This document shows, piece by piece, positions 1 through 7,796 of a DNA stretch of 64,000 nt. The DNA is from Elusimicrobia bacterium RIFOXYA2_FULL_47_53 (GTDB lineage: Bacteria > Elusimicrobiota > Endomicrobiia > Endomicrobiales > XYA2-FULL-47-53): contig MGVE01000008.1 of the NCBI GenBank assembly GCA_001800315.1, positions 62,001 through 126,000 of the forward strand. Direction: 5' to 3'. The position numbers and the translations under genes are program-made. A model generated the notes under the pieces. The model searched no databases. It had not been told where the DNA came from and saw only the letters and a list, made by a program, of their open reading frames with translations. The stretch's first letter is position 1. Each line of letters starts with the position of its first letter.

Positions 1-31
1 AGGGTATTTTCATTTTCTTCGGCGGAGCGAA

Positions 32-171
32 ATCCCCCGAAGCATTCGCCTGCGCTAAAATAGTTGCCGCTATGCGCGGCTATTCGCCGCAGCGCCAACT
101 TAAGCAACGGCAGATCCCCAGCTTCGCATTCATCTGCGGGTTTAAGCCAGCAGTTTTCTGCGAAGGGGGAT
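32..171. repeat. Imperfect 140-bp palindrome upstream of the first asnB-type gene
   Basis: The segment is bounded by a perfect 7-bp inverted repeat, ATCCCCC at 32-38 and GGGGGAT at 165-171. The right half folds well by itself: TCCCC (115-119) with GGGGA (166-170), CTTCGCA (122-128) with TGCGAAG (159-165), and an inner hairpin at 134-153. The left half has similar blocks, including ATCCCC followed by ATTCGCCTGCG, which resembles the start of the right half. It lies in the 211 bp before the first gene, where I see no coding signal. It may be a MITE-like element or a structured leader; no transposase is nearby. Confidence 0.5.
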
Positions 172-211
172 AAAACTAAATTTATTATTAACTTTAAAAA
201 AGGGCGTTTGA

Positions 212-2098
212 GTGTGCGGCATAACCGGCATATATAATTTCACTAATAGGCCTGTGGACAGGGAAATACTTTGCGCTATGGCCGATTCCCTGCGCCACAG
301 AGGCCCGGATGACGACGGTTATCTGGTTAAGGATAACATAGGCCTTGGGTTCAGGCGCCTTTCAATAATAGACCTTTCCACAGGGCATCAGCCTATACAT
401 AACGAGGACTCTACGGTATGGGTGATATTAAACGGCGAGATATATAACTTTGCCAACCTCAGAGAAAACCTGCTTTCCAGAGGCCATAAATTCTATACAA
501 AAACCGATACCGAGGTAATTGTTCACCTATACGAGGACCTCGGTGAGAGTTTTCTGGAAGAGATAGACGGCATGTTTGCCCTGGCCTTGTGGGATTCCAG
601 GGCAAACAAACTTATCCTGGCCAGGGACAGGATGGGAAAAAAACCTCTTCACTACTGCCTGTTAAAAGATAAACTGCTGTTTGGATCGGAAATCAAGGCT
701 CTGCTGAAACATCCGGAATGCCCGAGAGAGCTTGATTATGATTCAGTCGCGAAATATTTTCATTTTGAATATGTTCCGGCCCCGAATTCCATATTCAGGC
801 AAATTAAGAAACTGCTGCCGTCCGAGTATCTGGTTGTTCAAAACTCAGAAATCAAACACAAAACCTACTGGCAGATACCTTATAACGAAACAAAACTTAA
901 ACTTAGCCTTGAGGATGCATCCGGAGAGCTTTTCAGGCTTCTTCAGAACGCTGTCCGTAAAAGGCTGGTCTCGGATGTGCCGCTCGGAGTTTTCCTCTCC
1001 GGAGGTATAGATTCCTCCACAATAGCCGCTTTAATGTCCGCTTCAGCCTCGGATGAAGTGAAATCCTTCAGCATTTCCTTTTCGGATCCCGATTACGACG
1101 AGGGCCCCCAAGCGCTGCTGGCAGCCAGGCATATAGGAACCCGGCATTTTCAGGAAAAATTTTCTCCGCAGACACTTATTGATCTCATTCCCGAACTGGC
1201 CGATTTTATTGACGAGCCTATGGCGGACCCTTCCATTGTGCCGACATATCTGCTCTCAAAATTCACGAAACAAAATGTGACGGTCGCGCTGGGAGGCGAC
1301 GGCGGAGACGAATTATTCGGCGGCTACCCAACTTACAGGGCGCATAAGCTGTATTCCTGTTACTCCGCGCTCCCGGGATTTATCAGAAAGGGAGCGGCAG
1401 GCATTGTGAACTCGCTGCCTTCCGGTGAAGGGTATTTCAGCCTGGACTTTAAGGCCAAGCGTTTTCTCAGGGGAGACGGCTATCCGGCCGACGAGAGGCA
1501 CGCCAGGTGGATGTCGGCCTTTCTTCCGGAGGAACTGCCGGTTCTTTTTACGCCTCAGGTCGCGGCTAAAACCGATTTTTCCGCGCTCTACTCGGAACTC
1601 AAGCATTATTACGGACCCGGAACAAAAGACCCTCTGGACGCAGTCATGTACCTGGACCAGAAAATGTACATGCAGGACGATATTCTGGTTAAAGTTGACA
1701 GGGCAAGCATGGCCGCTTCGCTGGAAGTCAGAGCGCCTCTATTGGATAAAGACATCGTATCGTTCGCCGCAAGGCTCCCGTCCTCCTTTAAACTTAAAGG
1801 GGCGACTACCAAATATCTGCTGAAACGGGCCGCGGGCAAACTGCTTCCTCCCGGCATTATCAACAGAAAAAAACAGGGCTTCGCGCTGCCTCTTACAAAG
1901 TGGATCAAGCACGACCTATCCGGACTTTTAGACGAGTATCTTAACGCCGGCAGGATTTCCGGCGAAGGTATTTTTAATCCTGACTGTGTAAAACAGCTCC
2001 TCTCTGAGCACAGAGCCGGGAGAAAGGATAACAGGAAAGCCGTATGGTCCCTGCTTGTATTCCAGATGTGGAAGGAAAGATTTAATCCGTCTCTGTAA
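212..2098 (+). CDS. Asparagine synthase-type glutamine amidotransferase (paralogue 1 of 4)
   Basis: This two-domain class II glutamine amidotransferase hydrolyses glutamine and transfers ammonia to a carboxylate activated as an acyl-adenylate. Residues 1 to about 190 are the N-terminal nucleophile domain, with catalytic Cys2 (MCGITG), the RHRGPDD motif and the RRLSIIDL and NGEIYN segments. The synthetase domain carries the ATP PP-loop SGGIDSS near residue 263 and GGDGGDELFGGY further on. At 628 residues it matches the length of amidotransferases found in exopolysaccharide loci and is longer than E. coli AsnB (554). The start is GTG, forced by the need for Cys at position 2, behind an AAAAAAGGG ribosome site. 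A glycan-uronic acid acceptor is plausible from the context, but free aspartate cannot be excluded. Confidence 0.9.
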   Translation: MCGITGIYNFTNRPVDREILCAMADSLRHRGPDDDGYLVKDNIGLGFRRLSIIDLSTGHQPIHNEDSTVWVILNGEIYNFANLRENLLSRGHKFYTKTDTEVIVHLYEDLGESFLEEIDGMFALALWDSRANKLILARDRMGKKPLHYCLLKDKLLFGSEIKALLKHPECPRELDYDSVAKYFHFEYVPAPNSIFRQIKKLLPSEYLVVQNSEIKHKTYWQIPYNETKLKLSLEDASGELFRLLQNAVRKRLVSDVPLGVFLSGGIDSSTIAALMSASASDEVKSFSISFSDPDYDEGPQALLAARHIGTRHFQEKFSPQTLIDLIPELADFIDEPMADPSIVPTYLLSKFTKQNVTVALGGDGGDELFGGYPTYRAHKLYSCYSALPGFIRKGAAGIVNSLPSGEGYFSLDFKAKRFLRGDGYPADERHARWMSAFLPEELPVLFTPQVAAKTDFSALYSELKHYYGPGTKDPLDAVMYLDQKMYMQDDILVKVDRASMAASLEVRAPLLDKDIVSFAARLPSSFKLKGATTKYLLKRAAGKLLPPGIINRKKQGFALPLTKWIKHDLSGLLDEYLNAGRISGEGIFNPDCVKQLLSEHRAGRKDNRKAVWSLLVFQMWKERFNPSL

Positions 2099-2103
2099 AA
2101 TAT

Positions 2104-4131
2104 ATGAAAAAGATATTATTTTTTTCCCTTATGTTTGCCGCGCTTTGCCTGATACTATTCGGCAAACTTTTTTTTCATTTAAATTCCGTATTCGGCAACT
2201 TCGGGGACCTTTACCTGCATTACTTCCCTTTAAAGTACCTTGTCTCGGAACACCTTATATCCGGCAAAATGCCGCTTTGGAACCCGTACATTTTCGCTGG
2301 GCAGCCGCTGCTGGCGAATCCCCAAAGCGCGGTATTCTATCCTTTTACCCTGCTGTTCTGTTTAGCGCCTCTGCCCTTCGCGTTTAACTTATTCGTGGCT
2401 GTGCATTTTTTTCTTGCCGGCCTGTTTGCCTACATCTTCCTGTCCAGCCTTAACCTTTCAAGAACGGCCTCGGCGCTGGGAAGCCTGGCGTTGGCATTTT
2501 CATCATTTCTAATATACAAAGTTCCGGCAGGGCATCCGATAGCCTTGTCTGGATATATATGGCTGCCTGTTATTCTTATGCTGTTAAATAAGATGGCTAA
2601 GGAAGACTCGGCTTTATGGCTCGCTCTGTTCTCGCTGTCTTTGGCTATTCAGTTTTTGTCCGGGCACACTCAACCCGTTTTTATTTCACTGACCTTTATT
2701 GCTTTTCACCTGGCCGCGCATAAGTTCTCGTACTGGAAAAAGCTTTTAATCGCTGCTGCTTTCACAATTTTATTGTCCTCCTTCCAGCTTATCCCAACCA
2801 TGGAGCTTTCCAACATCCTGGAAAATGCCGTCTGGCCCCGCCTCGCGGCCGCGTATTCGCTTCCGTTGGGCAATCTTGTAAATATCCTGCTTCCAAATTA
2901 TTTCGGCAATATCCTTGACGGAACTTTTATTTACCCGGGCAACGCATCGTATTTTTTTGAGCGCCACGCCCTGTATTTCGGGGTTATTCCGGCCCTGCTG
3001 GCGATGAGCGGCATCTACTTTGCCTTTAAACACCGCAGGTTTTTCTGGCCGCTTACCGTTATCTCGGGCCTGCTGCTTTCGTTCGGATTCGCCCTGCCTT
3101 TTTACGAAGACTTGTACTGGTTCGTGCCCGGCATGAAAATGCTCAGAGTGCCGGCGCGGTTTTATTTCATGGCCCTGACGGGCTTAACGGTGCTCGCGGC
3201 CGGTATGTGGGACCACTATTTTTCCAGGGCGTCCAGGTACCTTAAGTTCGCGCTTCTCGCGGTCGTCGCCGCCGACCTGCTGTTCTGGGGAGGTAAATTC
3301 ATCTATTCGGAAAGCCTCGCGGGCTACAGAAAACCCAGCGAGCTTACCGGGTATTTCAGCCCTTTCTACAGGGTGATTACCCAGCCGGAAAAACTGCCCT
3401 CAAACAAATCAATGCTGTACCACCACTATAACCTTAACGGCTATGAAGCCGTGCTGCTGCAGGATTACTGCAGGTACCTGGGCCTGCAGGAAAAAAATGT
3501 TCTCTCCACGACGGGGCTGGCAAGGCACGATTTTACTTCGCCTCTGATAAAGGGCTTTTCTGCGGCCTATCTTATTTCGGCCGACAAGACAACGGGCTTC
3601 GGAGAACTTCTTGATGCCAGGGGCGGAACATATATTTATCACGACAAAGCGGCCTCAGGCAGGATTTTTCTGCCGAAAACCGTGGCGCCGATTTCCGAAG
3701 GCGAAGGTTTTGACCAGATAAATTACCTTCGTGCCGCGAAGCTCGCCCCGCAGGAGGAGCTTATGGTCACTGCGGCGCCTAAGGACTTCCCGTTGTATAC
3801 TTCAGGAGGCAGGATTGTTTCATTTTTTTCAAGCTCCGACAAGATTTCCGCCGAACTTATTTTAAACGGGCCTTCGGCGGTTGTGATCGGGGATATCTTT
3901 TATCCTGGATGGAAAGCATATGCCGACTCAAGAAGCTTGCAGATTGTGCGGGGAAATAAGTCGTTTAGAACCGTATTTTTAAACTCCGGAGAGTACACGG
4001 GCGTCAAAAAGCTTTATTTGGTATACGACCCGGCTTCATTGCGTTTCGGGCTGATACTTTTCCTTCTCTCGCTGATATCATTGGCGGTTTATCTGGTTGT
4101 AAATGAATCAAAAAGGGAAAAAGTAAAATAA
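2104..4131 (+). CDS. YfhO-family polytopic membrane protein, probable GT-C glycosyltransferase
   Basis: This 675-residue protein has about 11 to 13 hydrophobic helices covering residues 1 to 400, then a soluble C-terminal part and a last helix near residue 650. The first outer loop has the YfhO-type pattern: an acidic GDLYLHYFP stretch, then MPLWNPYIFAGQPLLAN and YPFTLLF. YfhO relatives are GT-C fold enzymes that use lipid-phosphate sugars on the outer face of the membrane, for example in teichoic-acid glycosylation. The C-terminal FYPGWKAY motif is typical of the family. The gene begins 5 bp after the first amidotransferase and must be co-transcribed with it. The exact donor and acceptor are unknown. 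Confidence 0.75.
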   Translation: MKKILFFSLMFAALCLILFGKLFFHLNSVFGNFGDLYLHYFPLKYLVSEHLISGKMPLWNPYIFAGQPLLANPQSAVFYPFTLLFCLAPLPFAFNLFVAVHFFLAGLFAYIFLSSLNLSRTASALGSLALAFSSFLIYKVPAGHPIALSGYIWLPVILMLLNKMAKEDSALWLALFSLSLAIQFLSGHTQPVFISLTFIAFHLAAHKFSYWKKLLIAAAFTILLSSFQLIPTMELSNILENAVWPRLAAAYSLPLGNLVNILLPNYFGNILDGTFIYPGNASYFFERHALYFGVIPALLAMSGIYFAFKHRRFFWPLTVISGLLLSFGFALPFYEDLYWFVPGMKMLRVPARFYFMALTGLTVLAAGMWDHYFSRASRYLKFALLAVVAADLLFWGGKFIYSESLAGYRKPSELTGYFSPFYRVITQPEKLPSNKSMLYHHYNLNGYEAVLLQDYCRYLGLQEKNVLSTTGLARHDFTSPLIKGFSAAYLISADKTTGFGELLDARGGTYIYHDKAASGRIFLPKTVAPISEGEGFDQINYLRAAKLAPQEELMVTAAPKDFPLYTSGGRIVSFFSSSDKISAELILNGPSAVVIGDIFYPGWKAYADSRSLQIVRGNKSFRTVFLNSGEYTGVKKLYLVYDPASLRFGLILFLLSLISLAVYLVVNESKREKVK

Positions 4132-4176
4132 ATACTTTGAGACCATTGTAAGATACGCCCCTTCTTTCCAAAAGTT

Positions 4177-4206
4177 TTGACAATTAGCCCGGAATCTTGA
4201 TAGAAT
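4177..4206 (+). promoter_or_regulatory. Sigma-70-type promoter for the second gene group
   Basis: A perfect -35 box TTGACA (4177-4182) is followed after 18 bp by TAGAAT (4201-4206), five of six matches to the -10 consensus. The expected transcription start is around 4213, exactly where the long palindrome begins. The transcript would then open with that hairpin and run into the membrane protein at 4396. Confidence 0.6.
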
Positions 4207-4212
4207 TCAAAA

Positions 4213-4381
4213 TTGAGTCAATTGAAAAAGCCTGTTTCAGGAGCGAAATTTTGGGCTTTGTGCCGAGGCAAGGCGGCCGAAGCGAGCATATGCTCCACGG
4301 AGTATCTGTAAGCTGAGGGCAACGAAGCCGCAGGCCAAAGACCGAAATTGCAGCCCGAAAGAGGTTTTGCAACTGACTCAA
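4213..4381. repeat. Long imperfect palindrome (about 169 bp) forming a probable mRNA leader hairpin
   Basis: The arms begin TTGAGTCA (4213-4220) and end TGACTCAA (4374-4381), perfect inverted repeats. Inward, the arms continue to pair with mismatches and bulges to a centre near 4297, where TATGCTCC faces GGAGTAT. The element fills the intergenic space between the YfhO-type gene and the next gene, whose ribosome site begins 3 bp later. I see no gene in it: a 65-codon minus-strand frame there is a by-product of the palindrome. It may be a MITE-like insertion that became a 5' leader, or a regulatory RNA structure. Confidence 0.6.
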
Positions 4382-4395
4382 ATTAGGAGACTCTC

Positions 4396-5361
4396 ATCAA
4401 CAAGAAAGCATTTATCGGTTTATTCATAGGCGCGCTTTTTCTGTGGCTTACGCTAAGACAGATTGACCTGGCGAGCTGCTGGTTTTATATTACCAGGGCC
4501 AGCAAACCTCTTGTGCTCGCCACCGCTCTGGTATACGCGCTGGCTTTCGTGGTGCGCGCGTTCAGGTGGTCAAAACTGATTGAGCCGCTGAAAAAAATTC
4601 CCGCGTTTAAACTTTTTTCCTACCTTATCCTGGGCTTTTTCATGAACAGTCTGCTGCCCCTGCGGCTCGGCGAATTCATAAGGGCGCATGTCGCGGGACA
4701 GAAAACCGGCCTGCCCAGAAGCGGAATGCTCGCCACGGTGCTCGTTGAACGCCTTTTTGACGGTCTTAGCTATGTGACTCTTTTTCTCGTTGTCATCCAG
4801 TTTTTGCCGTTTCCGGAACTTGCAAAAAAGTCCATGCTGGCCGCCAGCGTAATTTTCATCGGAGCCATGATATTTCTTTTCTTCTTCGTAGCGCACCGCG
4901 ATAAAGCAGAGATATTTTTCAGGAAAATTCCCATACCCGTGAAGTTCAGGGACCGGGCTCATAAAATATTCGTGAACTTTTTAGACGGGCTTACGATATT
5001 CTCTCACAAAAGCGGGCTTATCAGGGTATTTGCGTTATCTCTCGTTGTCTGGACCATTGAGGGAACGGCCTTTTTCGTGCTCGGCACAGCTTTTAACCTC
5101 AACCTTAATATTCTGCAGTGTGTCCTGGTTATGATTGTCATCGGAACCGGTTCAATCATACCCACTGCCCCCGGCTATGTGGGCACGGTTGAATTTCTCG
5201 GAGTTACATCCCTGACTTTTCTCGGGATAGATAAAAACCTCGCCTTTGGTTACATAATAACGCTCCACTTTTTACAGCTTGCCACCATCTCAATTCTGGG
5301 CATTCACGCTATGATAAAGGAAAAGCTCACGCTTTCCGAACTAGTGCGCATTCATAAATGA
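4396..5361 (+). CDS. Lysylphosphatidylglycerol synthase TM-region/AglD-type membrane protein
   Basis: This polytopic protein belongs to the MprF N-terminal/AglD family, members of which are linked to lipid or lipid-linked sugar translocation. Typical features are FVVRAFRWSKL in the second helix region, NSLLPLRLGEFIRAH, a VLVERLFDG segment, and IPTAPGYVGTVEF near the C-terminus. The first standard start in frame, GTG at 4513, would cut off the first helix. The frame stays open back to 4387 and encodes a family-typical N-terminus (NKKAFIGLFIGALFLWLTLR). A ribosome site (AGGAG, 4385-4389) sits 6 bp before an ATC codon at 4396. I therefore place the start at ATC, either a rare AUC initiation or a single-base change from ATG. 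The protein would be 321 residues. Confidence 0.8.
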   Translation: MNKKAFIGLFIGALFLWLTLRQIDLASCWFYITRASKPLVLATALVYALAFVVRAFRWSKLIEPLKKIPAFKLFSYLILGFFMNSLLPLRLGEFIRAHVAGQKTGLPRSGMLATVLVERLFDGLSYVTLFLVVIQFLPFPELAKKSMLAASVIFIGAMIFLFFFVAHRDKAEIFFRKIPIPVKFRDRAHKIFVNFLDGLTIFSHKSGLIRVFALSLVVWTIEGTAFFVLGTAFNLNLNILQCVLVMIVIGTGSIIPTAPGYVGTVEFLGVTSLTFLGIDKNLAFGYIITLHFLQLATISILGIHAMIKEKLTLSELVRIHK

Positions 5362-5435
5362 GCCGGCTCTCAAAACTCCCTTCCTGCGACAAAAACCTCA
5401 ACTAGTTTTTTCACTGATTTATCTATCAATCCGCC

Positions 5436-5464
5436 TTGAAAAATGGGGCAATATTTGATAAAAT
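5436..5464 (+). promoter_or_regulatory. Sigma-70-type promoter overlapping the start of the GT4 gene
   Basis: TTGAAA (5436-5441), a 17-bp spacer and TAAAAT (5459-5464) each match the consensus at five of six positions. The expected transcript start, near 5471, is just before the ATG at 5473. That ATG has no ribosome site, so a leaderless transcript is possible. The A-rich/T-rich dyad AAAAAC...GTTTTTT at about 5391-5411 upstream could end the previous transcript. Confidence 0.45.
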
Positions 5465-5472
5465 TCCCTCAT

Positions 5473-6642
5473 ATGAAAGATAAAATCGGCATAGCCATGC
5501 TTATAGCCAGATTCTTTCCTGTTCAGGGCGGCGCCGAAGTTCAGTGCAAGCTTCTCTCCAACGAATTAAAACAAAAAAAATGCGATGTATTTATTTTGAC
5601 CCAGTCACTTCCAGGTCTGATGCCCGTGGAAACGATTGATTCGCTTTCGGTTGTGCGGAAAGGCTTTTCTTTGAGCGGACTGATAGGGTCTTTGAGCTAC
5701 CTGCTCTCGGGGCTTTACTACCTCGCCGAGAACAAAAATAAATATGACATTATACACGCGCACCTGGCCTCTACTCCCGCCGTTTTGGCCGGCATGGCCT
5801 CTAAAATACTGCATAAACCGTCGGTTCTGCTTATAGGCGGAAGCAGGAAAACCGGCGATATCGCCAGGGCAAACGAAACTTTTTACGGCAGGCTCAAGCT
5901 TTTTATAATTAAACATACCGTTGATGTTTTTGTCTGCCTCAGTTACGAGATTAAAAAAGAACTGTTTGACGCCGGTTTTGACCTGAGCAAAACCGTTATT
6001 CTTCCCAACGGCGTAAATATATCCAAATTCAAGCCCGCTGAAGAGGATGAAAAGAGAAAGATACGGGTTAAGCTCGGCCTTCCGGTTGACTCAAAGATTG
6101 TTCTTTTCACCGGGAGGCTTGAGCCGGGGAAAGGGCTTGACATCCTTATGGAAGCGTGGAAGTCAATGGAAAATGAGAACTACGCAAAACACTTGAGCCT
6201 CGTTATAAACGGCAGCGGTTCTCTTGAGAAAAGACTTAAGAACAGATACGCGAAATGCGCAAATGTCATCTACACAGGATGGACGGAAGACGCGGCTTCC
6301 TATATGAGATGCAGCGATATTTTCGTGCTTCCTTCTCTCGGTGAGGGTATGCCGAATTCACTTATAGAGGCAATGGCCTGCGGGCTTTGCTGCGTATCCA
6401 CCAATATAGGCGGGGTCGTGGATTTAATTAACCACGCGGTCAATGGCATGCTCGTAAGGCCCGGGAACGCCAAGGAACTCGCTCAGGCTATAAAAGGCCT
6501 GTGCTTAAACAACGAGATTTCAGCCGAACTTGGGGTTAAAGCGAGAGAATTCGTGGAGAGCAAACTTTCAATAGAGAAAATAGCCTATCAGTATACCGAA
6601 CTTTATAAAACCCTGCTGAGCCGCAAAAAGGTGCCATCTTGA
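5473..6642 (+). CDS. Family 4 glycosyltransferase (GT-B fold)
   Basis: This cytoplasmic retaining glycosyltransferase has two Rossmann-like halves. The N-terminal half opens with IGIAMLIARFFPVQGGAEVQ, the glycine-rich acceptor-side loop of GT4 enzymes. The C-terminal half has VLFTGRLEPGKGLDIL and the nucleotide-sugar motif EGMPNSLIEAMACG, an E-x7-E pair. I prefer ATG 5473 to ATG 5443: the extra ten residues are not family-like and the upstream ATG lies inside a probable promoter. The gene overlaps the next one by 4 bp (TTGA), and the two products resemble each other, so they may be duplicates acting in sequence on one lipid-linked glycan. Donor sugar unknown. Confidence 0.88.
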   Translation: MKDKIGIAMLIARFFPVQGGAEVQCKLLSNELKQKKCDVFILTQSLPGLMPVETIDSLSVVRKGFSLSGLIGSLSYLLSGLYYLAENKNKYDIIHAHLASTPAVLAGMASKILHKPSVLLIGGSRKTGDIARANETFYGRLKLFIIKHTVDVFVCLSYEIKKELFDAGFDLSKTVILPNGVNISKFKPAEEDEKRKIRVKLGLPVDSKIVLFTGRLEPGKGLDILMEAWKSMENENYAKHLSLVINGSGSLEKRLKNRYAKCANVIYTGWTEDAASYMRCSDIFVLPSLGEGMPNSLIEAMACGLCCVSTNIGGVVDLINHAVNGMLVRPGNAKELAQAIKGLCLNNEISAELGVKAREFVESKLSIEKIAYQYTELYKTLLSRKKVPS

Positions 6643-7793
6643 AAATTTGTTTTGTCCTTCCGAGTTTCCATCCGATCGTCGGAGGCACGGAGAAACAGGC
6701 GCTCAGCCTTGCCAAATCGCTCAAAAACACCGGAGTCAGCGTTATTGTCGCCACCAGGCAAAGTCCCGGCCTGCGCAAAGAAGAAATTATTGAAGGCATA
6801 CCGGTTTACAGGCTTTTTTCTCCGGGCAAGGGCAGATTCGCGTCACTGTTTTTCAGCCTGTCTCTTTTCTTATTTCTTATTTCCAGGCGCGCGGACTACG
6901 ATATTATTCATTGCCATCTCATTTCCACGCTCGCCGCGGTAAGCGCCTTTGCCGCTAAATTGCTCAACAAAAGGCTGATAGTTAAACTTGGCGGCAGAGG
7001 GAGCATCGGCGATGTGAATCACATTACAAAACAGGCTCTGGCGGGCAATTTCAAGCTGAACCTGATAAAAAGAAAGGCTTCCTTTTTTGTCTGCCCGACC
7101 GCTGATATCGCCGGGGAACTGGCGGAGGCAGGTGTTGAGAGAGAAAAGATAAGGACAATTTATAACGGCGTTGACACGGGCGTTTACCGTCCCGCCGGCG
7201 GTAGTTCCCAAATAGAAGCGTTAAAAAATAAGCTTTTCAAGGGCAGTGGAAAATTCATATGCTTTACAGGCAGGCTTTCGCCGGAAAAGAACCCGGCTTT
7301 GCTGATGGAGGCGTTTATACCCCTGGCCGCAAAGTTCAAAGAATACAACCTCGCGTTTGTTGGCGCCGGGCCTCTGGAAAATACCCTCAGGAAAACGGCA
7401 AAAGAAAATAACCTGGACGAGAGAATACTTTTCACAGGCAGCACTGACAATGTCGCCGAATATCTTCAAGCCTGCGAAATATTCGCGATAACTTCGTTGT
7501 CCGAGGGCCTGCCCAACGCGATGCTTGAAGCAATGGCCTGCGGGCTCCCCGTGGTGGCTTCAAATGTGGGCGGCTGCGCGGAATTCATTTCCGATATGGT
7601 TAACGGTGTATTGTTTGAATCAAAGAACGCTTCACAATTGTCCGCGAAGCTGGAAATGCTGATAAAAGACCCGGCTCTGGCCGACAGGATCTCGGAAAAC
7701 GCGCGCGGCTATGTGGCTAAAACCTGCGGCTTATCCTCCGTCACGGGCGAGTATATAAAGCTATACGCCTCGGCAGCGGCCGCGCGATTATAA
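6639..7793 (+). CDS. Family 4 glycosyltransferase (GT-B fold)
   Basis: This 384-residue GT4 enzyme starts with TTG in the overlap TTGA with the preceding stop codon. The N-terminus (MKICFVLPSFHPIVGGTEKQ) is the classic GT4 opening. ICFTGRLSPEKNPALLMEA begins the donor-binding half and EGLPNAMLEAMACG is the E-x7-E donor motif. It resembles the preceding glycosyltransferase in layout (DIIHCHLISTLAAV versus DIIHAHLASTPAVL), which suggests tandem duplication. It probably adds a sugar to a polyprenyl-diphosphate-linked oligosaccharide in the cytoplasm; donor and acceptor cannot be read from the sequence. Confidence 0.9.
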   Translation: MKICFVLPSFHPIVGGTEKQALSLAKSLKNTGVSVIVATRQSPGLRKEEIIEGIPVYRLFSPGKGRFASLFFSLSLFLFLISRRADYDIIHCHLISTLAAVSAFAAKLLNKRLIVKLGGRGSIGDVNHITKQALAGNFKLNLIKRKASFFVCPTADIAGELAEAGVEREKIRTIYNGVDTGVYRPAGGSSQIEALKNKLFKGSGKFICFTGRLSPEKNPALLMEAFIPLAAKFKEYNLAFVGAGPLENTLRKTAKENNLDERILFTGSTDNVAEYLQACEIFAITSLSEGLPNAMLEAMACGLPVVASNVGGCAEFISDMVNGVLFESKNASQLSAKLEMLIKDPALADRISENARGYVAKTCGLSSVTGEYIKLYASAAAARL

Positions 7794-7796
7794 TTT

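Noticed and set aside
4184-4381. Minus-strand 65-codon frame between the YfhO-type and AglD-type genes
   Set aside because: It lies almost wholly inside the 169-bp palindrome; both strands of such a repeat give chance frames, and no ribosome site or family match was seen.
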